Origin: Levilactobacillus yonginensis
GTDB lineage: Bacteria > Bacillota > Bacilli > Lactobacillales > Lactobacillaceae
Length of the DNA stretch: 64,000 nt
Reading direction: 5' to 3'
Assembly (NCBI RefSeq): GCF_964065165.1
Contig: NZ_OZ061549.1
Span: 496,001-560,000 of the forward strand
The first letter of the stretch is position 1. Each line of letters begins with the position of its first letter. Position numbers and translations under genes: made by a program. A model generated the notes under the pieces. That model ran no database searches. It saw only the letters and a list, made by a program, of their open reading frames with translations, and was not told the DNA's origin. Positions 8,304 to 15,679 of the stretch are shown piece by piece.

Positions 8304-8341
8304 GTACATACATTATATGCTTTCGTATGTACGAAGTCCAA
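8304..8341 (-). promoter_or_regulatory. Promoter and operator of the Doc toxin-antitoxin operon
   Basis: On the minus strand, TTGGAC (8336-8341), an 18-base spacer and a perfect TATAAT (8312-8317) form a promoter. Inverted repeat GTACATAC (8304-8311) / GTATGTAC (8325-8332) straddles the -10, consistent with repression by the antitoxin complex. Confidence 0.7.
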
Positions 8342-8356
8342 CTATACTACCTTTAC

Positions 8357-8485
8357 GTCAATTGCCCCTGAATGAATTCAGAGACTTGTCGCTCACGTGT
8401 CTGACAACACAGTAGTTCAATATGCCCGTTAGGCACTCCTACTCGTAATGGCAACATCATCGGGTACCCGTTTAACTATCAGGAT
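8357..8485 (-). ncRNA. Conserved right end of a TnpB element, candidate guide-RNA (omega RNA) scaffold, copy A
   Basis: The roughly 129 bases after the tnpB stop codon are nearly identical to 59615-59754 after the second tnpB remnant, apart from an 11-base insertion there. The match stops abruptly at GGCAATTGAC in both, marking the element boundary. A hairpin (stem GCCTCTGAA-like / TTCAGGGGC, loop TTCA) lies just inside the end. In IS200/IS605 elements the guide RNA is encoded by the end of tnpB plus this region. Expression is not shown by sequence. Confidence 0.55.
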
Positions 8486-8843
8486 CTACCCAATAGCTGT
8501 TAGCTTCTTAATCTTTGGTCGTTTAACACCGTTCAACCATTCTTGACCAAGCATTGCAATATTCATGGCCCCTAGTCGGTCATCGTTACAACGATACTGG
8601 CATCGGGAGCACCAATACTCGTGAGTATCATGATGGCGATTATTTTTCTCAACCAGTCCACACTTGGGACAGCGCTGTGAGGTGAAGGCCGGATTGACTT
8701 TCACAACGGCACTCTGAATAGTCTGTGCCTTGTATGTTAAGAACGATTCTAGCTGGAAAAAGGACCAAGAACGATGACTACTACGCAACGACTTAGGTAG
8801 GTCATCCGTGTTGAATGTCACATTGGTCAAGTCTTCCAATCCA
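8486..8843 (-). pseudogene. tnpB: TnpB C-terminal fragment, copy A
   Basis: Encodes the last roughly 118 residues of an OrfB/TnpB RuvC-like nuclease: Glu in GLEDLTNV, then the CPKC...CSRC zinc ribbon, and the final RuvC Asp in DDRLGAMNI. The N-terminal two thirds, including the first catalytic Asp, are missing. Homology begins abruptly near 8843, inside the reading frame of a membrane protein gene, so the ORF that continues upstream (to 8857) is a junction product. No tnpA is present. It is 80-90 percent identical to the tail at 59192-59614. Confidence 0.85.
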
Positions 8844-8844
8844 T

Positions 8845-9203
8845 AATCGATCAACACCCACGTGGCCAGCGATACCGACGACCCACCAGACCAACGTCAA
8901 CCAATTTCCCTGACGCATGACCAACCCATTGTTATCCACCCAGAATCGATAGGACCAGGCTCGTAATAGGGCAAAAACGATTGCACTAGCTAAACTCAAG
9001 CCACCAAAGACAACCGCCTGCGAAGGACTGATCTGTAGATGCTGTTTGTTGAAGGCATCGCCAATTGATGCGGCTCCCAAAAGCGTGACCAGTACGAAAA
9101 ATGCCATCTTAAAACGAACTACCTTGGGGGCTAGCTGACGTTTGATCACAACGAAAAGTAGCCACGCACCCAACACCAAATTGGTTAAATCTAGATTTTG
9201 CAT
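8845..9203 (-). pseudogene. Small membrane protein gene interrupted at its 3' end by the TnpB remnant
   Basis: Starts MQNLDLTNLVLG with AAGGGAG before ATG 9203 and shows four hydrophobic segments: WLLFVVI, the MAFFVLVTLLG segment, the VVFGGLSLASAIVFALL segment and the LTLVWWVVGIAG segment. The layout resembles CcdC/DUF1453-like membrane proteins, a tentative call. The frame runs on into tnpB sequence read out of frame and ends at 8802, so the native C-terminus has been lost. It is the upstream flank of the TnpB insertion or deletion. Confidence 0.6.
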
Positions 9204-9270
9204 CTCAAACTCCCTTAAGCTATTTATTAAAGCAATTAAAACCGTTTCTATAGTATACACCTTAAACCTA

Positions 9271-9306
9271 AAAAATGGTCAACCTCAATATGAGTTGACC
9301 ATTTTT
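9271..9306. terminator. Bidirectional terminator
   Basis: Perfect 12-bp stem AAAATGGTCAAC / GTTGACCATTTT with a 10-nt loop and T-runs on both strands. It serves the oxidoreductase at 9319 on the minus strand. Confidence 0.9.
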
Positions 9307-9318
9307 ACCTATCTTTAT

Positions 9319-10278
9319 CTACGGCAACACGACAACCTTACCAAGCCCCTCACTAGTCGCCAAGTACTCATGAGCGGCTCGCGTTTCAGCTAATGTAAAG
9401 ACGTGCTCTGGGGTCACATCAACCTGGCGTTCTGCGATGAAGTCGAATAAGGTTTGGATACGTGCGGCATCCACGTGCCCCGAATAGAATCCCGTCAAAT
9501 AACGATTGTTGGGGATGTCCATGATGGGATCGAAGCCATCCAGCGTCCAGACGCCACCGAGCTCCCCGGTCGCGCTGACGATGCCCCATTCGGCCGTGTG
9601 CTGCAGGGAATCCCGCACGGCTGAGGGACCCATCAAGTCCACAATCTTGTCGAATTCACCCGCACCCGCTGGCAAAGTGTTAGCGTCAGGCGTATGTAGG
9701 ACCTGATCAATCCCGAGCTGCTTCAGAGCGCTATCCTTACGCGTCGAGCGCGAGGTTCCCGTGACTGACAGATTCAAGCCGGATACTTTCATTAATTTCA
9801 GCACCGCGACGCCCACGCCACTAGTGGCGGCCCGAATCAACACGCGGTCACCCGTCTGCAAGCGCAAGCTTTGATAGATACCAAACGCCGTATAGAAGGT
9901 CTCGGGCACCGCCGCCAGTTGGGCCCAGTTTAGCTTAGTCTTAATCGGGTATACCTGGTCGTTAGGCAGCAGAACGTATTCGGCATAGCTGCCATCAAAG
10001 GCCCGACCCATTTCGCCCATTAAGGAAACAACGGTTTGACCAATTTGAAATTGATCCGGTGCACTGGTTTCATCCACCGTACCAACAACTTCAATCCCTA
10101 ATATGCGGGGAAAATGCACGGAAGGCGACTTGCCCTCTCGCGTAAAAATTTCTGAATGATTGATGCCAAATCCCCGAACCTTAACCCGTGTCCAGCCCGG
10201 TCGAACCGTGGGGGTTGGCACCTCCGTGTATTCTAAAACCTCTGGCCCACCTGGCCGATTAACGACTACCGCATGCAT
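9319..10278 (-). CDS. Zinc-independent MDR-family NAD(P)H:quinone-type oxidoreductase
   Basis: 319 residues with the GroES-like N-terminal domain (KVRGFGINHSEIFTREG) and a Rossmann domain with the AATSGVGVAVL nucleotide-binding loop near 150-162. The zinc-binding Cys/His set of alcohol dehydrogenases is absent, so it belongs to the quinone oxidoreductase / enoyl reductase branch of the MDR superfamily. Substrate is unknown. It is a single gene between terminators, near but not clearly cotranscribed with the YjbR gene downstream of cassette 2. Confidence 0.85.
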   Translation of the reverse strand: MHAVVVNRPGGPEVLEYTEVPTPTVRPGWTRVKVRGFGINHSEIFTREGKSPSVHFPRILGIEVVGTVDETSAPDQFQIGQTVVSLMGEMGRAFDGSYAEYVLLPNDQVYPIKTKLNWAQLAAVPETFYTAFGIYQSLRLQTGDRVLIRAATSGVGVAVLKLMKVSGLNLSVTGTSRSTRKDSALKQLGIDQVLHTPDANTLPAGAGEFDKIVDLMGPSAVRDSLQHTAEWGIVSATGELGGVWTLDGFDPIMDIPNNRYLTGFYSGHVDAARIQTLFDFIAERQVDVTPEHVFTLAETRAAHEYLATSEGLGKVVVLP

Positions 10279-10339
10279 GGTGTGATCTTCCCTTCATTTT
10301 GCAAAAAACTGATCTGACTCGTATTCATCATACCATTAA

Positions 10340-10687
10340 TTAATCGGTCAATTGGAAACTTGCATCAACAAGTTTCCGTAAGACCTCTTTGGATGGCACC
10401 TGATTGATATCCAGGGTAATCCAGTTTTGCTTCGTGAAATGCTGTCCCGGCAGGATATAAGGCATCGTGTTAACCAGCTCATCAATCCTGGCAGGATCAC
10501 ACTTCAAATCAAGGTACAAGCTGCCCTTTTTCTCGTAGGCCAACCCGAATATTTTCTTGCTAGCCGCGTGTCGCAGCGCGTCAAAGACAATCCGATTGCG
10601 GCGGCCCGGGGCGTTAAACGGCTCATCAACACTAACTTTTTTGCCCGCGCTGCTGAATGCAATGAGGCCTTCTTTTGTCATTTCCAT
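10340..10687 (-). CDS. MmcQ/YjbR family protein, copy 2
   Basis: 115 residues, same start (MEM-KE-LIAFSS) and same motifs as the 5087 copy: GRRNRIVFDALRHAASKK, GLAYEKKGSLYLDLKCD, YILPGQHFTKQNW. Most changes are conservative (SQLPSKEAL to NQVPSKEVL), so the protein is still under constraint. It is last in duplicated cassette 2. GGAG precedes the ATG. Confidence 0.85.
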   Translation of the reverse strand: MEMTKEGLIAFSSAGKKVSVDEPFNAPGRRNRIVFDALRHAASKKIFGLAYEKKGSLYLDLKCDPARIDELVNTMPYILPGQHFTKQNWITLDINQVPSKEVLRKLVDASFQLTD

Positions 10688-10768
10688 AGGTATGACTCTC
10701 CTTCACTAACGCAAATAATTTTAGTAGTTGGTTCTCGTAAGAATCAGGCGTAACCGATATAAGATAAC

Positions 10769-11614
10769 CTATTTACCTCCCAGTAAAAATTTAATCAATA
10801 CCCGATTCACCTGCACATTGTCATGTAGTTTACTATGCTGGGCATTGGGACCGACAATTTTACGTTCCTGGTAAGACTTGGCACGGCCGGCAACCAGGTA
10901 CCGTAAGGATTGAGACGATGCATTACTGACGGAGCCATCCGAGTGCGAGCCGTCATCCTTGTCGCCATAAATATTAAGCACCGCCGTTTGCCGCGGGTAA
11001 GTCTGCCGGAGCGGTAACAGGGCACGATACTCGGGCTGCATGCTAGTTGGCTTGCCGTTGGGTTGGAGCTTCATCCGGTTGGGCTCATCATTCATACCCA
11101 GAATTCCGTTAAAATGACCGGCAATGTCGACTTGCTTCTGTAGCTTGGGCATTTTGGCTGAATTGCCCAACAAGCCATACATAATGGCCATATTCCCCAT
11201 TGAATGACCAACCACGTCATACTTTTTGATGTGATACTGGTGTTGAAGCTTCACAACCGTTGCCCGGGCCCAGCGTCCCCACTGCTGCGGACTGCTATTC
11301 CGGCTGTCTTGAAAGTCGACTTCTACAACGGGGTGATAATCAGCTTCGTGGAAACGACCAGTCAACGTGACCTTGCCCTGTTTCGAAACGGTTGCCCGCA
11401 TAATGGTCTTCGTTAGACCGGCGTTGACGAGCGCGTGCGCCATCTGTTCCTCAGCGTGGTAACTACTGCCCCAACCGTGAAAGAACAGCGTGGGTTCGTA
11501 TTTACTAGCATTAGGTAAGTCCGACGCGGCTTGGTGCTTACTAACTCCGCAGGCTGACACCCCAACGAGCAGAACGCCGATCCCCAAGACTAACAGTAAT
11601 CTTCTTCTCAACAT
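10769..11614 (-). CDS. DUF915-type alpha/beta hydrolase lipoprotein, copy 2
   Basis: 281 residues from ATG 11614, which follows GGGGGGAG; an in-frame extension to 11674 lacks a signal and is unlikely. Lipoprotein signal ends in VSAC. The hydrolase landmarks FFHGWG, GHSMG, GDKDDGSHSDG and QHSKLHDN are all kept. It is about 75-80 percent identical by eye to the 5512 copy; differences cluster in the signal peptide and the GLLGNSAKM versus YLRQNQANL stretch after the nucleophile, which could alter substrate choice. Confidence 0.88.
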   Translation of the reverse strand: MLRRRLLLVLGIGVLLVGVSACGVSKHQAASDLPNASKYEPTLFFHGWGSSYHAEEQMAHALVNAGLTKTIMRATVSKQGKVTLTGRFHEADYHPVVEVDFQDSRNSSPQQWGRWARATVVKLQHQYHIKKYDVVGHSMGNMAIMYGLLGNSAKMPKLQKQVDIAGHFNGILGMNDEPNRMKLQPNGKPTSMQPEYRALLPLRQTYPRQTAVLNIYGDKDDGSHSDGSVSNASSQSLRYLVAGRAKSYQERKIVGPNAQHSKLHDNVQVNRVLIKFLLGGK

Positions 11615-11872
11615 AACATTTCTCCCCCCCCATATTTGGCGCCTTGATTTGATAGAACCAGTATAGCCCTTCATGTGGACTCTAACGCAAGAGATCGCTA
11701 AAATAGCTTAATTATTTCAGCTTTCAAGTAATTAAGCGAAAATGGCGAGTTTAATATTCTCGGCATATTGACTTGATTCATCTATCAGACTACTGTTAAG
11801 GGAAACTTAACGAATGAAATTCACATTCGGGTAACGCTCTAAATAGTTCGGGGTATTTTTTCAGCAGCCTCT

Positions 11873-11916
11873 AAAAGAGCTGGTATCCTTCGAAATTGAG
11901 GGATACCAGCTCTTTT
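11873..11916 (+). terminator. Strong stem-loop, terminator-like
   Basis: Perfect 16-bp stem (11873-11888 with 11901-11916) that itself ends in TTTT on the plus strand and in TTTT on the minus strand. There is no plus-strand gene ending here, so on the minus strand it may back up the isochorismatase terminator. Confidence 0.7.
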
Positions 11917-11933
11917 GCGAGATTACCGGACGA

Positions 11934-11961
11934 CAAAAAAGCTCACAATAAACGGTGAGCT
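11934..11961 (-). terminator. Terminator of isochorismatase copy 2
   Basis: AGCTCAC / GTGAGCT stem followed on the minus strand by six T; the same design as at 6489-6520. Confidence 0.8.
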
Positions 11962-11969
11962 CTGATTCA

Positions 11970-12467
11970 TTAAGCTTTAAGCATTGTCACAAACCGGTGA
12001 TTCCAAATACCCTCGTAGAAGGCAATGGTTTGTTCAGCCGTCATAAATTGATTATCTACAGTAGTCGTTAATCCCGGGGTCATTTGGAGATCGTAGCCAA
12101 TTCCGTGGGCCACCTTGGTCGTCATATCGACACAGTACTCAGTTTGCGCGCCACAAATCTCCAATGACTCAGCGGCAAAGCTCGTTAATACGCGTCGTAA
12201 ATTAGTGTGATAAAAAGCATTCGCATGGTTCTTGGTAACTAAGGGGTCCGAATCGCGATGGTCCAATCCTGAAATTAACTCCCAGTCGTGGGTTCCTTGA
12301 ACTAAATCTTCATCCGTGTGTTGGACAAAAACAATGGGCTTCTTGGCTTTACGGTACGCTGCAATCCGCGCGTTAATCCCCGCAAGTACTTGGGGCATAT
12401 TCGCAGCCGGCTTGTCACCGTAACAAACACCATTTTGAAGATCAATCGCTAATAAAACATCTGCCAT
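11970..12467 (-). CDS. Isochorismatase-family cysteine hydrolase, copy 2
   Basis: 165 residues from ATG 12467 with AAAGGAGA upstream; the frame extends to 12512 but without support. The Asp (AIDLQNG), Lys (TKNHANAF) and Cys (EYCVDMT) triad is kept. Very close to the 6528 copy, with the same position in the cassette. Upstream lies a flavodoxin-fold oxidoreductase, which has no counterpart at cassette 1. Confidence 0.88.
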   Translation of the reverse strand: MADVLLAIDLQNGVCYGDKPAANMPQVLAGINARIAAYRKAKKPIVFVQHTDEDLVQGTHDWELISGLDHRDSDPLVTKNHANAFYHTNLRRVLTSFAAESLEICGAQTEYCVDMTTKVAHGIGYDLQMTPGLTTTVDNQFMTAEQTIAFYEGIWNHRFVTMLKA

Positions 12468-12604
12468 GTGTTGCTGGTCTCCTTTAGAATCATTCAACTT
12501 AACTTTTATCATACGCCATTCAAGGCTTATCTGAAAGGGATGATTGCACTAACTAACATCACCCGCATTTGTTAAAATATGGTAAAAAGTAGAAGGAACA
12601 CCTC

Positions 12605-13180
12605 TCAAATCACGTTTTGAACTTTCAACAAGTAATGGCGACATTGACTAGCCGTTTTAACGGTACTCCCACCAAAATTCTGCCAAGAACGTGACTTAAC
12701 TCCTAATTGTTTAAATGTCCCATTTAAGAACACCTTGCGGATGGCATTGCCACAAAATAGTTTTAAATACCAAGTTGGTGAGGTCGATGTGGTTAAAACC
12801 TGCACACGCTTTAATTGCGACATGTTTCCCCGAATCCCCCGTTTACCCGCAAAGTAAAATAGATTGCGCTTAAATACCATATCAACGAACCCCTTCACAA
12901 TCGCCGGGACATCATTCCACCAGACCGGGCAAATAAAAATGAGTCGTTCGCAATGTCGCAGTTGCGCTTCGTAGCTTTTAACCAGTGGATCCAATGTTTT
13001 CCCCTGACGGTATAAATTATATTCACTGGCCGTATATTGTCCATTAAACTGATCTGCGTATAGATCCAAGACATCAAAGGACACACCCTCCTGAGTCAAT
13101 CGGTCTGCTACAGCCAACAATATCGCATGATTTAAACTAGTCTCTTGTGGATGAGCGTACACAATTAAAGTATTCGTCAT
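12605..13180 (-). CDS. NAD(P)H dehydrogenase, flavodoxin-like fold (NQO1/KefF type)
   Basis: 191 residues. N-terminal LIVYAHPQETSLNHA and the FICPVWWNDVPAIVKGFVDMVF segment are hallmarks of the flavodoxin-like FMN/FAD quinone reductases, which transfer two electrons from NAD(P)H to quinones and related compounds. The C-terminus keeps LTTSTSPTWYLK. AGGAGG-type sequence precedes ATG 13180. Single gene; the neighbouring pump genes suggest a detoxification theme (inference). Confidence 0.85.
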   Translation of the reverse strand: MTNTLIVYAHPQETSLNHAILLAVADRLTQEGVSFDVLDLYADQFNGQYTASEYNLYRQGKTLDPLVKSYEAQLRHCERLIFICPVWWNDVPAIVKGFVDMVFKRNLFYFAGKRGIRGNMSQLKRVQVLTTSTSPTWYLKLFCGNAIRKVFLNGTFKQLGVKSRSWQNFGGSTVKTASQCRHYLLKVQNVI

Positions 13181-13264
13181 TAGAAAATCCTCCCCATCAG
13201 CTCTACTGTTTACTTATCATTTTTTACACAACAATTTTTTCTAAAGCAACGTGAAAACGCTGCT

Positions 13265-13490
13265 TTAGCTTTCTTCTTGACGCAAGATAATCAGACTGCT
13301 TTCTACACAGAAGGATTGTCAGTAACACCACACCCATAAACGGCATGGCAATCCGGTACGGCCGAATAAAGGCTTGCGTGAGTTATCGTCTTGTTTCTCG
13401 TCTAATTGCCGCTACTTCCGTTGTCAAAAGCCGATTGTTGCCATCGACCTGTTTGGTTACCGCTTGACTTACTCGTTGCTAAACCATCCA
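13265..13490 (-). pseudogene. C-terminal fragment of a DHA2 drug exporter
   Basis: Read on the minus strand this encodes QRVSQAVTKQV, LLTTEVAAIRRETRR, a stop, then LTQAFIRPYRIAMPFMGVVLLTILL. It parallels the last 75 residues of the exporter at 15680-17389 (LLTTEVAAIRHETKHQ, THAFIRPYQMAMPFTGVMLLTVFL). It has at least one in-frame stop and no start. It is a leftover of a third copy of that pump, probably lost by recombination between repeats. Confidence 0.8.
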
Positions 13491-13526
13491 TTTAACCCTG
13501 TGAGCTTTAGATTCCAATGTAGCAGA

Positions 13527-15650
13527 CTATTCTTTTGCATCTTCGTGGAATTCACCTTCCCGATCAGTGTACATACCCGCAGTGGCGAACAGTAAAATAA
13601 AAATTGCTGCGACTAAAAATGTATCCGTATACGCTGTTGTTAGATTAGTGTTTTTGGAATTTCTAAGAAACGTTGTATAACTGATTACTCTTCGTTCTAG
13701 ATCAATATCATAAAGACCCGTTTGGATTTGATTTAAGCCAGTCACAAGTTTATCACTCTTTTTCAGTCCAGCTAATAAGGCCATCTGGCCGTCTAATAAT
13801 TGTTGCTGACCGACTAACAATGACTTGGTATTAGGAGAAAGCAATTCAATTTGAGACTTAAATTGTGATTCGGTTTGAACTGCAGGACTTAATCCAATTT
13901 TATATACGGCAATTAGCATCGTTAGTAACTGTTCTTTCTTCATATTAGCCGGTGTTTCTGATTGCTGAGACAAAAGCTTTAAATCATTTTCATAAGTGCA
14001 TAGCTGTTCTGCTCCATTCGAGTTGCTTTTTATTAATTCAAACAACAACTGATACTGCGTGTCTTGCGTATCAGCGATTGCCGTACTCACTTTTTTCTGA
14101 TCTAAAATCAATTGTTCCATAGAATCCTGATATTGTTTACTGGCACGGCCATAAGAACATTTGATTGTCTGCGTGCCGTTATACACCTTCTTTAAATTAC
14201 TATTTTGCGGTTGAACAATAGAATACCGTCTGTTTTGATTCTTTTTCAAATCCGCCTTTAGTGTCACTTGCAAGTTATTATCTGTCTCAGAATTAAGCGC
14301 ATGATTCAAATCTGTTTTCATTGTTGTTGAAAATGGTTTTGGTATTGCCAAGCGTGTAATCTCATTATTTGAATCTTTTCTAATGTTGTCTTTAGCCAAG
14401 TTAGTTGCGTGAGTCATGGTCCCTACCAGTAAAGCAATGCCAAGACACGTGCCTAACTGTCTGCTTGCATTAACAATTCCAGAGGCCATCCCCGCCTTAT
14501 CTTGAGATACAAATTGAACGGCTGAAACAATGGATAGACATCCTAATCCAAACCCAAATCCTAAAATAATCATCATAGAAACCATTGAGATCCAAGATGT
14601 GGACTGATTTAGCCGAGTTAGCATAAGTAAGCTAATTCCCATCAAGACAATACCAGAAGTGATAAGTGGCTTGTATCCTACCTTTTTTTGTAATTTGGTT
14701 CCTAAAGGCATTGCTATCATTACCGTAATGGACATAAACATAATAATGTAGGAAGCTTTTAGGGCTGTATATTCACGCACGGTTTCCAAATAAAAGTTAA
14801 AAATCAAGGACGAACAAATAATCGCGAAGCCACAGACAAAATAGACTAAACTTGAGGCAGTAAACGTGACTTCTCTGAACAATCCAAACTCCACGAATGG
14901 CTCTTTAATATGCCGCTCCCATTGGATAAATAGGCTTATGCAAAGTGCAGATCCAGTTATTAGGCCGATACTCCATTTGGAGGTCCACCCCATGTCATAG
15001 CCCTTAATTAAGACGTAGGTTAATTGCGCAATTCCAGCTAGGAATAACACTAAGCCCAATTCATCGACTTTTTTAGAGACAGTAGTGTCATAGGATTCAT
15101 CAAAACAAGTTGTGATCAGAACAAATGTCAAAATTACGATTGGTAAGTTGATAAAGAAGATATATTTCCATGTAAAATACTGCAAGACAAGACCACCAAT
15201 TGGCGGCCCTGCAGCAGCCGCTACAGCTGTCACAGCACCAATTGTACCAACTGCATCAGTGGCTTTTTCCCGACCAAACAAACTAACAGACAGCGGTATC
15301 ATAATGGGTGTAACAATAGCGCCGCCAATGCCTTGCATGAATCTAACGGCAATTAGGAAAATTAGGTTCTCAGATAAGCCGCATAATAGCGAACCAATAC
15401 CGAATAGGCCTAAGCCTAACAGCATTATCTTTTTGCGACCAAATTGATCCCCAAATTTTGCGGCTGGGATAATAAATACAGACATGGCCAAAACATATAT
15501 AGTGCTTATCCAGTTTGTATTTGTTACGCTGGCGTTAAAATATTTTGTGATGTCTGGCAGTGCAATATTTGTTATCGTTGTATCCAACGTGACAATAAAC
15601 ATAATCAGACAAAGGGCGCTTAACCCTAACCGTCCACGTAAGCTTTTCAT
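13527..15650 (-). CDS. DHA2-family (14-TMS) exporter with a very large C-terminal extracytoplasmic loop
   Basis: 707 residues, against about 480-550 for ordinary DHA2 proteins. TM1 has LDTTITNIALP, motif A appears as AKFGDQFGRKK, motif C as AAAGPPIGG. After about residue 410 a segment of roughly 240 residues, rich in Gln/Leu/Lys heptads (QQQLLDGQMALLAGL), is inserted before the last transmembrane helix (TFLVAAIFILLFATAGMY), so it should lie outside the membrane as a coiled coil. Starts 29 bases after the upstream exporter ends; gagggg precedes the ATG. Its codon use looks AT-richer than its neighbours, hinting at separate acquisition. Substrate unknown. Confidence 0.85.
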   Translation of the reverse strand: MKSLRGRLGLSALCLIMFIVTLDTTITNIALPDITKYFNASVTNTNWISTIYVLAMSVFIIPAAKFGDQFGRKKIMLLGLGLFGIGSLLCGLSENLIFLIAVRFMQGIGGAIVTPIMIPLSVSLFGREKATDAVGTIGAVTAVAAAAGPPIGGLVLQYFTWKYIFFINLPIVILTFVLITTCFDESYDTTVSKKVDELGLVLFLAGIAQLTYVLIKGYDMGWTSKWSIGLITGSALCISLFIQWERHIKEPFVEFGLFREVTFTASSLVYFVCGFAIICSSLIFNFYLETVREYTALKASYIIMFMSITVMIAMPLGTKLQKKVGYKPLITSGIVLMGISLLMLTRLNQSTSWISMVSMMIILGFGFGLGCLSIVSAVQFVSQDKAGMASGIVNASRQLGTCLGIALLVGTMTHATNLAKDNIRKDSNNEITRLAIPKPFSTTMKTDLNHALNSETDNNLQVTLKADLKKNQNRRYSIVQPQNSNLKKVYNGTQTIKCSYGRASKQYQDSMEQLILDQKKVSTAIADTQDTQYQLLFELIKSNSNGAEQLCTYENDLKLLSQQSETPANMKKEQLLTMLIAVYKIGLSPAVQTESQFKSQIELLSPNTKSLLVGQQQLLDGQMALLAGLKKSDKLVTGLNQIQTGLYDIDLERRVISYTTFLRNSKNTNLTTAYTDTFLVAAIFILLFATAGMYTDREGEFHEDAKE

Positions 15651-15679
15651 CAGAATCCCCTCAATTCAAGATTAATTGC

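Larger units (their letters stand above)
11615..11969. other. Intergenic region in cassette 2 with two hairpins
   Basis: No ORF of note. Contains a strong perfect 16-bp stem-loop at 11873-11916 and the isochorismatase terminator at 11934-11961 (separate entries). The rest would hold the promoter for the DUF915 gene. Confidence 0.5.

Noticed and set aside
8486..8857. Copy A of TnpB considered as a functional short nuclease or TldR-like repressor
   Set aside because: Only about 118 C-terminal residues remain; the DNA- and RNA-binding N-terminal two thirds are gone.
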